A stretch of 64,000 nt of DNA from Candidatus Nanopelagicales bacterium (GCA_030827125.1 JAURFD010000007.1:62001-126000); one strand, 5' to 3'; numbered from the stretch's first letter, positions 7,739 through 17,240 are shown. Numbers and translations: made by a program. Notes: a model not told the origin generated them from the sequence alone.

Positions 7739-9694
7739 TCAGATGTCGAGGAAGCGCACGTCGCGGGCGTTGCGCTGGATGAAGTTGCGTCGGGCCTCGA
7801 CGTCTTCACCCATAAGAATGCTGAACGTCTCATCCGCGAGGGCGGCGTCTTCCAAGGTCACCTGGAGCAGGACGCGGCGTGAGGGATCCATGGTGGTCTC
7901 CCACAGTTCATCGGCGTTCATCTCACCGAGACCCTTGTAGCGCTGAATGCCCTCTTCCTTGGGCAACTTCTTGCCAGCCGCTAGACCGGCTTCCATGAGC
8001 GCATCGCGCTCGCGATCGGAGTAGGCATAGTCGGGGGTCTCGCGCTGCCACTTGAGTTTGAACAGTGGTGGCTGGGCGAGGAACACGTGCCCCTCGGTCA
8101 CCAACTGCGGCATGAAGCGGAAGATCAGGGTCAGCAGGAGTGTGCGGATGTGTTGGCCATCAACATCGGCGTCGGCCATGAGCACGAGCTTGTGATAGCG
8201 CAAGCGGTTCAGATCGAATTCGTCGTGGACACCGGTGCCTAGCGCTGAGACGAGGGCTTGAACCTCGTTGTTTTGCAGGACCTTGTCGATGCGTGCCTTC
8301 TCAACGTTGAGGATCTTGCCGCGGATGGGCAGGATGGCTTGGGTCCGTGGGTCGCGCCCTTGCCGCGCACTTCCACCGGCGGAGTCACCCTCGACGATGA
8401 AGACCTCGCACTCTTCGGGCTCTCGACTCGAGCAATCGATGAGCTTGCCCGGCATTCCGGCGCCACCGAGGAGGCCTTTGCGATTGCGAGCGAGATCTCG
8501 GGCCTTACGAGCGGCGATGCGAGCGCTCGCCGCATTGACCGCCTTGCGGGCGATGTCCTTGCCCTCGCCCGGGTTCTTCTCGAGCCATTCACCGAGTTGG
8601 TCGTTCACCACCTTCTGGACGAACGTCTTCATCTCGGTGTTGCCGAGTTTGCCCTTGGTCTGACCCTCGAATTGAGGTTCACCCAGTTTGACGCTCACGA
8701 TCGCCGTGATGCCCTCGCGGACATCCTCACCGGTGAGGTTGGGGTCCTTCTCTTTGATGATTCCCCACTCGCGACCGAACTTGTTGAGTAGTGAGGTCAA
8801 CGCCGTGCGGAAGCCCTCCTCATGCGTTCCACCCTCGGTGGTGTTGATGGTGTTGGCGAAAGTGTGCACGGACTCAGCGAATCCGGAGTTCCACTGCATG
8901 GCGATCTCGGCCTCGAGGGACTTCTCCTCATCGACGCCGGTCAGCTCGATCACCGAGGGATTGCCGACACCCTTTGTGGCATTGAGGTGCCGGACGAAGT
9001 CGGCGATGCCACCCTCGTATTGATAGGTCACTTCACGCGGGGAAGTAATCTCGTCGTCGTTGTCATCACCCTCATGCACACGCTCATCGACGAGCGTGAT
9101 GGACATGCCGCGATTCAAGAAGGCCATCTCTTGGAATCGGCGCGCCAGCACATCCGCGTCGTACCAGGTGGTCTCAAAAATGTCGGGGTCCGCCCAGAAC
9201 GTCACCGTCGTCCCGTGCTCATCGGTGGCCTCACCCCGCTTGAGAGGCGCGTCCGGAACGCCGTACAGGTAGGTCTGGGTCCAGACGTAGCCGTCACGCT
9301 TGACCTCGATATCCAGGCGGGTGGACAGGGCGTTCACCACGGAGACCCCAACGCCGTGGAGTCCACCGGAGACGGAGTAACCGCCACCACCGAACTTGCC
9401 CCCGGCGTGCAGAACAGTGAGCACAACCTCGACGGCCGGCTTCTTCTCGACGGGGTGCTCATCAACCGGGATACCGCGGCCATCATCGACCACGGTGACG
9501 CCGCCGTCAGCCTGGAGGACGACGAGGATGCGGCTGGCGTATCCGGCCATCGCCTCGTCAACGGCGTTGTCGACCACCTCGTAGACCAGGTGATGCAGGC
9601 CGCGCTCACCGGTCGATCCGATGTACATGCCGGGGCGCTTGCGCACCGCATCGAGGCCCTCAAGGACGGTGATCGCACTGGCGTCATATGACAC
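7739..9694 (-). CDS. gyrB: DNA gyrase subunit B
   Basis: The 651-aa ATPase subunit of gyrase. GHKL ATPase motifs: [12 protein letters not shown] (about 40-51), DDGRGIPVD (about 70-78) and [16 protein letters not shown] (about 109-124). TOPRIM domain: EGDSAGGSA and [11 protein letters not shown]; the C-terminal [10 protein letters not shown] motif contacts GyrA. ATG at 9694. The gene precedes gyrA by 29 bp. A lone perfect DnaA box lies 118 bp upstream of the start (9812-9820). Confidence 0.98.
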   Translation of the reverse strand: MSYDASAITVLEGLDAVRKRPGMYIGSTGERGLHHLVYEVVDNAVDEAMAGYASRILVVLQADGGVTVVDDGRGIPVDEHPVEKKPAVEVVLTVLHAGGKFGGGGYSVSGGLHGVGVSVVNALSTRLDIEVKRDGYVWTQTYLYGVPDAPLKRGEATDEHGTTVTFWADPDIFETTWYDADVLARRFQEMAFLNRGMSITLVDERVHEGDDNDDEITSPREVTYQYEGGIADFVRHLNATKGVGNPSVIELTGVDEEKSLEAEIAMQWNSGFAESVHTFANTINTTEGGTHEEGFRTALTSLLNKFGREWGIIKEKDPNLTGEDVREGITAIVSVKLGEPQFEGQTKGKLGNTEMKTFVQKVVNDQLGEWLEKNPGEGKDIARKAVNAASARIAARKARDLARNRKGLLGGAGMPGKLIDCSSREPEECEVFIVEGDSAGGSARQGRDPRTQAILPIRGKILNVEKARIDKVLQNNEVQALVSALGTGVHDEFDLNRLRYHKLVLMADADVDGQHIRTLLLTLIFRFMPQLVTEGHVFLAQPPLFKLKWQRETPDYAYSDRERDALMEAGLAAGKKLPKEEGIQRYKGLGEMNADELWETTMDPSRRVLLQVTLEDAALADETFSILMGEDVEARRNFIQRNARDVRFLDI

Positions 9695-9811
9695 GGCTCG
9701 GGCGCCTCCTGTTCGGCGAGATCCGGGAAAGTCCCGGGGTTCGCGGGTGGGGTACCCGACGAGTTCTCATTCTAGCCGCTCAGGACGACTATGTACGCCC
9801 GGCAGGGCCGC

Positions 9812-9820
9812 TGTGGACAA
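9812..9820 (-). promoter_or_regulatory. DnaA box upstream of gyrB
   Basis: TGTGGACAA on the plus strand is TTGTCCACA on the minus strand, the high-GC actinobacterial DnaA-box consensus without mismatch. It sits alone in the 215-bp dciA-gyrB gap, in the likely promoter region of gyrB. Confidence 0.5.
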
Positions 9821-9909
9821 CGAGAATCGATTCATGGGGCCATCCGCAATATCCAGGTTGCCCCCTGTGAGTTCGGCGCGCTGCGTGCCGCTGAGCGGTC
9901 GGCGACGAA

Positions 9910-10389
9910 TCAGCCGTAGGTGTCGCGAGGACCGCGACCGGGCACGCGCCTTGGCCCGCCGGCACCTCGCGGCGGGGCCGGACCGAGGACGGTGATGCGA
10001 TCGACCACGCCCGCCCCTAGAAGTTGCCGGATCCTGCCCAGAATCTGGGGTGTGAGGAGTCGCACCTGGGTGGCCCAGGCGGTGGATTCAGCTCGAAGCA
10101 GGAGTTCTCTCTGGCCGTCTTTTTCTTGTACGCCGTCCGGCGATACGTGCTCGGCAAGTTCCGTGCCCACGATCTCCACCCACCGGGCCATGACAGAGCC
10201 GGTGCCCACTTCGGCCGCCACCCCGTGATCGCGAATCCACCGGTCGAGAACCTCATCCACCGGCTTCGGGTCCCGGTCATCGGCTCCTGCAGCGGAGTAT
10301 TGGCTTGAGGGGCGCTTCTTGCGGACCGAAGACGCCTTGCCGGACCCGGTCCGTGCAAAGAGTCGACGGGCTAGTTCGTCATCAGTCAC
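9910..10389 (-). CDS. dciA: DciA-type helicase-operator protein (DUF721)
   Basis: A 159-aa protein. The charged, disordered N-terminus (1-60) is followed by the DUF721 domain (about 62-135: ...VMARWVEIVGTELAEHVSPDGVQ...[26 protein letters not shown]), which contains the typical STAWATQLR-type signature. DciA is the ancestral loader/operator of the replicative helicase DnaB in bacteria lacking DnaC/DnaI, which fits the dnaB gene at 61306. The C-terminus is Arg/Gly/Pro-rich. It overlaps the recF stop by 8 nt, indicating translational coupling. Confidence 0.85.
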   Translation of the reverse strand: MTDDELARRLFARTGSGKASSVRKKRPSSQYSAAGADDRDPKPVDEVLDRWIRDHGVAAEVGTGSVMARWVEIVGTELAEHVSPDGVQEKDGQRELLLRAESTAWATQVRLLTPQILGRIRQLLGAGVVDRITVLGPAPPRGAGGPRRVPGRGPRDTYG

Positions 10390-11521
10390 GTGGCGTCACC
10401 GTCCCAGAGACGACGTCGTACCAACGGCCCGTAAGGCCACTCGGCACATCAGCGGGCACCGCGGCGGTCACGAGGACCTGGGGTGCCGATGCCACACGCT
10501 CAGCAAGATGTGCACGGCGGCTGGTGTCGAGTTCGGCGAACACATCGTCGAGAACCAGGACGGGTGCAGCAGCCTCTTCGGTCAACAGGTCGTATGACGC
10601 GAGCCGTAGTGCGAGGGCAGCCGACCAGGATTCACCATGCGACGCGTAGCCCTTCAATGGTGCTGGACCTAACGAGATCTCCAACTCGTCCCGATGGGGA
10701 CCAACGAGTGTCACACCCCGGTCGATTTCGTCCTGTCGACGTTCACTGAGCAGTCGCAGTAGTTCTTCGTAGATGCCAGCCATATCCGCGTCAATCATGT
10801 CGCCAACAGCACTGCGATACCGCAGGTCGAGGTTCTCACCACCGGGAATGAGTTCGGAGTATGCGCCGGACGACCGTGGCCGAAGAGCATCGATGAGATC
10901 CCGGCGCATCAGGGTGATCTCCGCACCAAAGCGGGCTAGTTGGTCGTCCCACGCTGACAGTGTGGCGTCGACCTCTGCTGAGCTACGTCTTCGCGCTGCC
11001 CCCGCAGATTTCAGCAGCGCATTGCGTTGTTTCAATACCCGATCGAAATCCGCCCGCACCCCGGCAAGTCGTGGCTGCCGTTGAACCATGAGGTCGTCTA
11101 GGAAGCGTCGGCGATCCCCTGGGTCACCCTTGACGAGACTGAGATCTTCAGGGGCAAAAACGACCGTACGCACAATGCCGAGAATCTCTCGAGATCTCGG
11201 TACCGGGTTGCGGTTGATGCGGGCGCGGTTGGCCTTGCCGGGAGTGAGTTCGATCTCAACGAGAAGTGAACGATCGTCACGGACCACATCTGCACGAATG
11301 ATGGCCCGATCGGCCCCGTGCCGGATCAACGGAGCATCGGAGGCCACACGATGGCTACTGAGGGTAGAGAGGTAGACGACCGCCTCGATCAGATTGGTCT
11401 TGCCCTGTCCATTAGCGCCAACCAACACATGCGTACCGGGCCCCAACTCCACATCGAGTTCGGCGTAGTTGCGCATGTCCACCAGCGCGACATGCCTGAC
11501 ATAGGCCGGTGAGTCAGTCAC
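10382..11521 (-). CDS. recF: DNA replication and repair protein RecF
   Basis: A 379-aa SMC-like ATPase of the RecFOR pathway that loads RecA at single-strand gaps. Walker A GANGQGKTNL lies near residue 34; N-terminal LVDMRNYAELDVELGPG is the usual RecF opening; ABC-type signature (LKGYASHGESWSAALALRLAS) and Walker B LVLDDVFAELD appear in the C-terminal half. The start ATG at 11521 is immediately downstream of the dnaN stop (11523). It is part of the dnaA-dnaN-recF-dciA-gyrB-gyrA block. Confidence 0.97.
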   Translation of the reverse strand: MTDSPAYVRHVALVDMRNYAELDVELGPGTHVLVGANGQGKTNLIEAVVYLSTLSSHRVASDAPLIRHGADRAIIRADVVRDDRSLLVEIELTPGKANRARINRNPVPRSREILGIVRTVVFAPEDLSLVKGDPGDRRRFLDDLMVQRQPRLAGVRADFDRVLKQRNALLKSAGAARRRSSAEVDATLSAWDDQLARFGAEITLMRRDLIDALRPRSSGAYSELIPGGENLDLRYRSAVGDMIDADMAGIYEELLRLLSERRQDEIDRGVTLVGPHRDELEISLGPAPLKGYASHGESWSAALALRLASYDLLTEEAAAPVLVLDDVFAELDTSRRAHLAERVASAPQVLVTAAVPADVPSGLTGRWYDVVSGTVTPRD

Positions 11522-11522
11522 C

Positions 11523-12635
11523 TCAGCCAGCGAGTCGAACCGGCATGAGCAAGTACCGGTAGTCGCTATCTGCCTCGGCTCCGCCGTTGAGGACGGCTGG
11601 GCGTGTCGCCTGGGTGAAGTTCATCGTCGTGGTAGCGGCGCCCAGCGCACTCAAGCCATCGAGGAGGTACTGGGGGTTGAAGGCGATTTCAAGGGGCTCG
11701 CCCTCAAAAGTGCACTCCAAACTCTCCGTCGCTTGTGCATCATCGCCGGCGCCTGCACGCAAGACGATTTCGCTCCCAGTGAACTCCAACCGCACCGGCG
11801 TATTGCGCTCGGCGACCAGGGCGACGCGTTTCACGGCGTTGGTGAGCTCATCGGTCGAGATCGTCGCCGCCGACAGTGTTTCTGTGGGGAGCAGCGACCG
11901 ATACTTCGGGAACTCACCATCCAACAACCTTGTCGTCGTCCGGCGACCTTCCCCCTCGAAACCCATGAGGCCTTCGCTGCTCTCCGCAAGGGCAAGTTGA
12001 ACAACATCGACGCCCCCGAGCGCCTTGGCCGCATCCGCGAGGATGCGCGCCGGAACCAACGCGTGTGACTCAATGCCTGGTAGGGCCGGATCCCAGGTGA
12101 GCTCTCGGACGGCGAGCCGATAACGATCGGTGGCGGCTAACGTGATGGTGCTGCCCTCCACCTCGACTCGGATACCGGTCAGGGTGGGAAGGGTGTCGTC
12201 ACGGCCTGCGGCGATGGCCACCTGAGCAACGGCCGCGGCAAAGTCTGCGCCCGGAACGGTGCCCGAGGATTCGGGCATCGTGGGAAGGCTTGGGTAGTCC
12301 TCCACCGGAAATGTGGGCAGGGCGAAGGCCGACTTCCCGCACGTCACGGCAACACGTGATCCCTCAAGAGCCAAGGTGACCGGTTCGGCCGGCAGCGCGC
12401 GGGTGATGTCCGCGAGTAGGCGTCCTGGAACGAGTACACGTCCGGCTTCGGCGGTATCTGCGGTGATCGCGACACGTGAGGAGGTCTCGTAGTCAAAGCT
12501 TGAGACGACGATGCTGTCCCCGTCTGCTTCGACGAGTAGCCCGGCCAAGATCGGTAGTGAGGGACGGCTCGGCAATGTGCGAGCAGCCCAGGCAACGGAG
12601 TCGGCGAGGGCATCTCTCTCCACTCGGAACTTCAC
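11523..12635 (-). CDS. dnaN: DNA polymerase III beta subunit (sliding clamp)
   Basis: The 370-aa processivity clamp has three repeated clamp domains: N-terminal KFRVERDALADSVAWAARTLPSRPSLPILAGLLVEA, central YPSLPTMPESSGTVPG and a C-terminal end with YLLMPVRL, which shapes the peptide-binding pocket. The GTG at 12635 is chosen because GGAGGT lies 5 nt upstream and the protein then begins VKFRV like its homologues; the longer frame from 12689 adds 18 unsupported residues. It lies downstream of dnaA across the probable origin. Confidence 0.97.
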   Translation of the reverse strand: MKFRVERDALADSVAWAARTLPSRPSLPILAGLLVEADGDSIVVSSFDYETSSRVAITADTAEAGRVLVPGRLLADITRALPAEPVTLALEGSRVAVTCGKSAFALPTFPVEDYPSLPTMPESSGTVPGADFAAAVAQVAIAAGRDDTLPTLTGIRVEVEGSTITLAATDRYRLAVRELTWDPALPGIESHALVPARILADAAKALGGVDVVQLALAESSEGLMGFEGEGRRTTTRLLDGEFPKYRSLLPTETLSAATISTDELTNAVKRVALVAERNTPVRLEFTGSEIVLRAGAGDDAQATESLECTFEGEPLEIAFNPQYLLDGLSALGAATTTMNFTQATRPAVLNGGAEADSDYRYLLMPVRLAG

Positions 12636-13034
12636 TGTGACCTCCGGGTTGGGGCGCAGGACGCGTCCATAGGCGCGCCATCCTGCCACTAGGACGTGGG
12701 AGCGGCTAGTGCGGTGAGGGCTTGATCTGCGTGGTGGTCGGTGTGCACAGGTCTCGGGAGTAGCTGCTGTGGAATATCGGTGATGTAGTGGGTTCCGTCG
12801 TCATAATCGCCATGGTGGACACCGGGGACAAGCAGCGTTGGAGCACGTCAGGCCGTGTGGCGTCATCCACAAGGGTTGTGGATGACGTGTGTAGGGGTGC
12901 GTGGGGCACTGAGGAAGGTCGGGAAACCGACCGGTGTCGTCCACCACGAGGTTGGGAGATATCCACCGTTCCATGGCCGATACCTGAGGCACCGAAGGGG
13001 TTGTCCACACCGTGTCCCCAGGTGGGGATCTGGG
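12636..13034. other. Probable oriC (dnaA-dnaN intergenic region)
   Basis: This 399-bp gene-free region between dnaA and dnaN is where actinobacterial origins normally lie. It holds a perfect DnaA box TTGTCCACA (13001-13009), TTGTGGATG (12876-12884) paired with CATCCACAA (12864-12872) in a palindrome, and weaker relatives such as TCGTCCACC (about 12938) and ATATCCACC (about 12960). A TCCCCA-GG-TGGGGA hairpin at 13015-13028 follows the dnaA stop. No obvious AT-rich unwinding element is seen, and the box density is lower than in Streptomyces. A second box cluster lies upstream of dnaA, so the functional origin could be there instead or span both. Confidence 0.6.
12861..12887. repeat. 12-bp perfect inverted repeat containing opposed DnaA boxes
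   Basis: The left arm CGTCATCCACAA (12861-12872), a GGG spacer and the exact reverse complement (12876-12887) form a perfect palindrome in the dnaA-dnaN gap. Each arm contains CATCCACAA/TTGTGGATG, a one-mismatch DnaA box, so two DnaA monomers would face each other. Confidence 0.7.
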
Positions 13035-14432
13035 TCACGAGCGGGCCTGGGATTTGATGCGGGCTGTGAGGTCGGCAACCTGGTTGTACAGGCTGCGACG
13101 TTCGCCGATGAGTTGGCGGATCTTGCGGTCCGCATGCATAACCGTCGTGTGGTCGCGCCCGCCAAAGGCCTGGCCGATCTTGGGCAGGGAGAGATCCGTG
13201 AGTTCGCGGCAGAGATACATGGCGATTTGTCGCGCGGTGACGAGTACACGGGACCGGGAGGAGCCGCATAGGTCGTCCACGGTCACGCCGAAATAGGCAG
13301 CGGTGGTCGTCATGATCTGAGCGGCGGTGATCTCTGGGCCGGTGTCAGTGGGGAACAGATCCTTGAGGACCAATTCAGCGACACCGATGTCGACCGGCGA
13401 GCGGTTGAGGGAGGCGAAGGCCGTAACTCGAATGAGGGCGCCTTCCAACTCTCGGATGTTGCTACTGACCTTGGACGCAATGAGTTCGAGGACTTCCGGT
13501 GGGGCAGAGAGCTTCTCCTGCGCACTCTTCTTGCGAAGAATGGCAATGCGTGTCTCCAGGTCAGGTGGCTGAACGTCGGTCGTGAGACCCCATTCGAAGC
13601 GCGAACGCATCCGATCCTCGAAGTCCTGCAGCTGCTTGGGTGGCAGGTCGGACGTGATGACGATCTGCTTGTTGGCGTTATGCAGAGTGTTGAACGTGTG
13701 GAAGAACTCCTCCTGGGTCTGCACCTTGCCGGAGAGGAATTGAATGTCGTCAACGAGAAGCACGTCGATATCGCGGTAACGGCGTTGGAAGGTAGCGGCC
13801 TTGTCGTCACGGATCGAGTTGATGAATTCGTTGGTGAACTCCTCCGAACTCACATACCGAACCCGGGTGCCCTTGTAGAGGGTTCGGGCGTAGTGACCGA
13901 TGGCGTGCAAGAGGTGGGTCTTGCCTAGTCCCGAGCCGCCGTAGACGAAGAGGGGGTTGTAGGCCTTGGCGGGTTGCTCGGCCACCGCCACGGCGGCGGC
14001 ATGGGCGAAACGGTTTGAGGACCCGATGACAAAAGTGTCAAAGGTGTACTTGGCGTTGAGGTGACCCTCTTCGGCGCGGGTCGGGGGTGCTGGGTCGGTC
14101 CGCGTCGAGACCGGGGTGAAAGTCTCCTGGTAGGTGGCGTCGGCGACCGCATCTTCATCCTCGTCATTGGCGATGGCCGGGTCCACGGTGACCGCCAGAC
14201 GCACGTCATGACCGAGCTGCTCAGACAGGGCCGCGGTGACGACAGGTCGAAGCCGCGTCTCGAGAACATCCTTGGTGAACTCATTGGGAGCGGCGATCAA
14301 CGCCGTATCCTCAACTAACCCAAGGGGCCTGGTAAGGGCCATGAAGGCGCGCTGCTGTGGGGTGAGGGTGCCGTCGGCCAGGGAATCCAACGCCCGCGTC
14401 CATACATCGGCCAGGGAGGGTGTCTGCTCCAC
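13035..14432 (-). CDS. dnaA: Chromosomal replication initiator protein DnaA
   Basis: A 465-aa AAA+ initiator that opens oriC and loads DnaB. Domain I is residues 1-75; domain II (about 85-125) is short and acidic; domain III carries Walker [10 protein letters not shown] (165-173) and Walker B LLVDDIQF (225-232); domain IV ends with the DNA-binding signature [14 protein letters not shown]. The GTG at 14432 follows GGGAGG by 5 nt and gives [11 protein letters not shown], a normal domain I start; the upstream ATG at 14495 would place 21 unrelated residues over DnaA boxes. Those boxes (14476-14515) suggest autorepression. Confidence 0.98.
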   Translation of the reverse strand: MEQTPSLADVWTRALDSLADGTLTPQQRAFMALTRPLGLVEDTALIAAPNEFTKDVLETRLRPVVTAALSEQLGHDVRLAVTVDPAIANDEDEDAVADATYQETFTPVSTRTDPAPPTRAEEGHLNAKYTFDTFVIGSSNRFAHAAAVAVAEQPAKAYNPLFVYGGSGLGKTHLLHAIGHYARTLYKGTRVRYVSSEEFTNEFINSIRDDKAATFQRRYRDIDVLLVDDIQFLSGKVQTQEEFFHTFNTLHNANKQIVITSDLPPKQLQDFEDRMRSRFEWGLTTDVQPPDLETRIAILRKKSAQEKLSAPPEVLELIASKVSSNIRELEGALIRVTAFASLNRSPVDIGVAELVLKDLFPTDTGPEITAAQIMTTTAAYFGVTVDDLCGSSRSRVLVTARQIAMYLCRELTDLSLPKIGQAFGGRDHTTVMHADRKIRQLIGERRSLYNQVADLTARIKSQARS

Positions 14433-14475
14433 CAGGACCTCCCGCCTTTCTCTCACGTCACACAGATCCCACAGG

Positions 14476-14515
14476 TTATCCACAGATGTGGACAAGCCTT
14501 CTAAGGTTGTCCACC
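14476..14515. promoter_or_regulatory. DnaA-box cluster between dnaA and rpmH
   Basis: Three boxes in 40 bp: TTATCCACA (14476-14484), TGTGGACAA (14487-14495, i.e. TTGTCCACA on the minus strand) and TTGTCCACC (14507-14515, one mismatch). Weaker copies CCTGTGGAT (14552-14560) and CTGTGGAGG (14585-14593) follow. The cluster lies 44-84 nt upstream of the dnaA start, at the point where leftward and rightward gene blocks diverge. It may mediate dnaA autoregulation or be part of the origin. Confidence 0.7.
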
Positions 14516-14639
14516 GGCTGCGACAGGGTGCTCGGTGACCCTAGACCTATGCCTGTGGATGGCGTCAAGGGGTGCCTATTCACTCTGTGGAGGGCGACAT
14601 TACGAAAGGGCCCTTGCCACGAGTGATCTCGGGGCCCAT

Positions 14640-14667
14640 TTGATCGTGGCGGCGTGGGTCTGTACCC
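14640..14667 (+). promoter_or_regulatory. Candidate rpmH promoter
   Basis: TTGATC (14640-14645), a 16-bp spacer and TACCCT (14662-14667) resemble a housekeeping actinobacterial -35/-10 pair, 65 bp upstream of the rpmH ATG. A second TTGACA at 14688 lacks a good -10. This is a pattern match only. Confidence 0.35.
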
Positions 14668-14731
14668 TCAAGAGGCTTGTTCAGCCGTTGACAACGGCGA
14701 GCGAGATCCACATCGAGTTCGGGAGTTTGTC

Positions 14732-14869
14732 ATGTCGAAGCGCACGTTCCAGCCCAACAACCGTCGTCGGGCGCGCACGCACGGCTTCCGTACTCGTATG
14801 CGCACCCGCGCCGGCCGCGCCATCTTGTCGGCCCGCCGTGGCAAGGGCCGCGCGCGCCTGTCTGCCTGA
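14732..14869 (+). CDS. rpmH: 50S ribosomal protein L34
   Basis: A 45-aa, strongly basic L34 with the invariant opening [20 protein letters not shown] and C-terminal [18 protein letters not shown]. The ATG at 14732 gives the standard length; the longer frame from 14654 is spurious. It is the first gene of the rightward rpmH-rnpA-yidC-jag-rsmG cluster, divergent from dnaA. Confidence 0.98.
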   Translation: MSKRTFQPNNRRRARTHGFRTRMRTRAGRAILSARRGKGRARLSA

Positions 14870-14895
14870 CAGGATCGGGATCCGTCCCGGCTGCG

Positions 14896-15687
14896 GTGCT
14901 TCCCGCTCATCAACGTCTCACCCCCAGCGTCCTCATCAAGGACACGATTCGTCGTGGCCGTCGTGCCCGACGTGGCTGTGTCGTTGCTCATGTGATGACG
15001 CCGCCCTACCGTGATTCCCAAGGCGAGGAGTCAATCTCCACGGCCCGCGCCGCTTTCGCGGTCGGGCGTTCAGTGGGCAACTCCGTCGAGCGGCACCGGG
15101 TGGTACGCCGCTTGCGTTCGGTCACCAGTCCCATCCTCACGCAACTACCGCCGGGAACCCGGGTGGTCCTACGCGCCCTACCTGAAGCGCGGAACGCGAC
15201 GACCGATCAGCTGGCCATGGATGCACAGCAGGCCATAACGAAGGCCATTTCGGGTGATGGGCCAATGACTACCTCGGAGCCCGTGCCGCACACTGTCGAA
15301 CACGGGACGGAATCGCCTAAGCACGAGCCGGTGGCCACGCAAGGCGTTCAGGGGTGGGGAACATCTCCGCGAGGGTGGCGACGGATTATGTGGTTCCTCG
15401 GGTGGCCCTTGCGAGGGCTACTCCTCGCACTGATCTGGATCTATCGCCACACAATCTCACCAATTCTGCCGCCCACCTGCCGCTACTACCCAAGTTGTTC
15501 GGCATACGCGTTCGGCGCCCTGCAGACGCACGGTGCCGCCAAAGGCAGCCTGCTCGCCGGGTGGCGGCTGCTGCGGTGCAACCCCTTCACCCCGGGCGGG
15601 CTCGACCCCGTCCCAACCCATGGGCGGTGGCGCCCAGACATCGAGCCAGACGGGACCCCTCGCGCGAAGGTGGCTGACACCCCCTAA
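14896..15687 (+). CDS. rnpA-yidD: RNase P protein component fused in frame to YidD
   Basis: A 263-aa single reading frame. Residues 1-118 are RnpA, the protein cofactor of RNase P: LPAHQRL opening and RNR-type signature GRSVGNSVERHRVVRRLR (57-74). Residues 119-160 form a Ser/Thr/Glu-rich linker. Residues 161-240 are YidD, the membrane-insertion efficiency factor: an amphipathic helix LGWPLRGLLLALIWIYRHTISP and conserved cysteines 195, 201 and 228 (PTCRYYPSCS, RCNPF). In relatives rnpA and yidD are separate, usually overlapping genes. GTG start at 14896, 26 bp after rpmH. An internal ATG at 15265 (MTTSEPVP) could start a separate YidD, but its ribosome site is weak. An assembly indel cannot be excluded. 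Confidence 0.88.
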   Translation: MLPAHQRLTPSVLIKDTIRRGRRARRGCVVAHVMTPPYRDSQGEESISTARAAFAVGRSVGNSVERHRVVRRLRSVTSPILTQLPPGTRVVLRALPEARNATTDQLAMDAQQAITKAISGDGPMTTSEPVPHTVEHGTESPKHEPVATQGVQGWGTSPRGWRRIMWFLGWPLRGLLLALIWIYRHTISPILPPTCRYYPSCSAYAFGALQTHGAAKGSLLAGWRLLRCNPFTPGGLDPVPTHGRWRPDIEPDGTPRAKVADTP

Positions 15688-15746
15688 TACCCTGGCACCT
15701 CGACGGCACCGTGCCGTCCGTACCTCGGACTCTCGCGGAGACCTGC

Positions 15747-16742
15747 GTGTTCATCATTGACTGGATTGGGACCGGCGTTAGCTGGATCCTGGTGCAGTTC
15801 CATGCACTCTTTACGTTCTTCGGCATGGATCCGGCGAGTGGCTGGACCTGGACGTTCTCGATCGTCGGCCTGGTCATCGTGATCCGCATCCTGCTCATCC
15901 CACTCTTTGTTAAGCAGATCAAGGCTCAGCGCAACCTGCAGATCATCCAACCGAAGATCAAAGAGATTCAAAAGAAGTACGCCGGAGACCGCGAGCGGCA
16001 GTCTCAGGAAATGATGAAGGTTTACAAGGAGACGGGCACAAACCCGCTTGCCTCGTGTCTTCCCATTCTGCTTCAGGCACCGATCTTCTTTGCCCTTTTC
16101 CGTGTGTTGCAGGGCATCGCGATGTACAACCCGAATGATCCTGGCTACACCGCTCCCGGTGTGTTCGCGTGGGATCAGTACGCATCCCTATTACCTCAGG
16201 CTCATGAGGCGTCCATCTTTGGTGTGCCTCTCTACGGCTACTTCATGGGCGCCGATGAGGTAGCGGCCGACGGCTTCAATCCACTGAACACACGGATCCT
16301 CTCGCTTATCTTGATCATCTTGATGACGGCGACGACATTCCTCACGCAGCGGCAGCTCATCGTGAAGAATTCGGCGCCGGACAATCCCATGGTCAAGCAG
16401 CAGAAGATCTTGCTGTACGTCTTCCCCGTCATCTTCGCCGTGGGCGGCATCAACTTCCCCATCGGCGTCCTCATCTACTGGCTCACCACAAACCTGTGGA
16501 CGATGGCGCAGCAGTTCTATGTCATTCGCAACAACCCGCAACCGGGCACGCCGGCCTATGAGGCATGGGAAGCGCGCAAGGCCGCCAAGGTGGCCTCCCG
16601 GGCCTCCGGCAGCGCCACCACCGCGGTGGTGGAGGAGGAGGCCGTCGAGGCCGAGCCTGTCACGCGAGTTCAGCCCAAACGGACTACGCGGAGCAAGCGC
16701 GCCAAGGGTGGCGGCACCAAGCCGAAAGGAACCTCGTCATGA
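15747..16742 (+). CDS. yidC: Membrane protein insertase YidC
   Basis: A 331-aa YidC/Oxa1 insertase that moves helices into the inner membrane alone or with Sec. Five helices are visible: near residue 5-25, WTFSIVGLVIVIRILLIPLF (about 35-54, with the conserved hydrophilic-groove Arg in VIRILLIPLF), PILLQAPIFFALFRVLQ, LSLILIILMTATTFLTQ and YVFPVIFAVGGINFPIGVLIYWLTTNLWT. The basic C-terminal tail (KRTTRSKRAKGGGTKPKG) is typical of ribosome-contacting forms. The GTG at 15747 is preferred because GGAG lies just upstream and the protein then begins at TM1; a GTG at 15711 would add 12 residues. Confidence 0.95.
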   Translation: MFIIDWIGTGVSWILVQFHALFTFFGMDPASGWTWTFSIVGLVIVIRILLIPLFVKQIKAQRNLQIIQPKIKEIQKKYAGDRERQSQEMMKVYKETGTNPLASCLPILLQAPIFFALFRVLQGIAMYNPNDPGYTAPGVFAWDQYASLLPQAHEASIFGVPLYGYFMGADEVAADGFNPLNTRILSLILIILMTATTFLTQRQLIVKNSAPDNPMVKQQKILLYVFPVIFAVGGINFPIGVLIYWLTTNLWTMAQQFYVIRNNPQPGTPAYEAWEARKAAKVASRASGSATTAVVEEEAVEAEPVTRVQPKRTTRSKRAKGGGTKPKGTSS

Positions 16743-17230
16743 CCAGCACCGCAGAGAGTTCAAGCATCCTTGAAAAGGAAGGCGACGCCGCCGCGGACTA
16801 CCTCGAGGGGCTGCTGGACATCGCCGATCTCGATGGGGACATCGACATTGACGTCGAAGGTGACCGCGCGCAGGTGTCCATTCTTGAGGTGAGCAAGGGC
16901 GACCTAGCCAACCTCGTGGGCGAGGACGGCAAAGTGCTCGACGCGCTGCAGGAGTTGGCGCGACTGGCTGCCGGGCAGGCGACCGGTGAGCGCTCACGGC
17001 TCATGCTGGATATTGCTGGCTTCCGACTCTCTCGCCGCCAGGAACTCGAAGCGTTGGCGCAGACGGCGATCGATGAGGTGAAGTCCACCGGTGAGCCGGT
17101 GCGACTCGCTGCGATGAATGCCTTCGAGCGCAAGGTCGTCCATGACGTGGTCACCAATTCCGGACTCGTGAGCGAGTCCGAGGGCGTCGACCCGGACCGC
17201 CGCATTGTCATCAAGCCCGCCGAGGCCTGA
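16739..17230 (+). CDS. jag: Jag/KhpB family RNA-binding protein (KH-R3H)
   Basis: A 163-aa cytosolic RNA-binding protein. An acidic N-terminus (1-30), KH domain with [25 protein letters not shown] (about 55-85) and R3H domain ending [14 protein letters not shown]...[14 protein letters not shown] (about 120-160). Jag/KhpB pairs with KhpA in other Gram-positives to control cell elongation and division. The ATG overlaps the yidC stop (ATGA at 16739), indicating translational coupling. It is shorter than Firmicute Jag, which has an extra Jag-N domain. Confidence 0.93.
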   Translation: MTSTAESSSILEKEGDAAADYLEGLLDIADLDGDIDIDVEGDRAQVSILEVSKGDLANLVGEDGKVLDALQELARLAAGQATGERSRLMLDIAGFRLSRRQELEALAQTAIDEVKSTGEPVRLAAMNAFERKVVHDVVTNSGLVSESEGVDPDRRIVIKPAEA

Positions 17231-17240
17231 GCGGGTCCCT

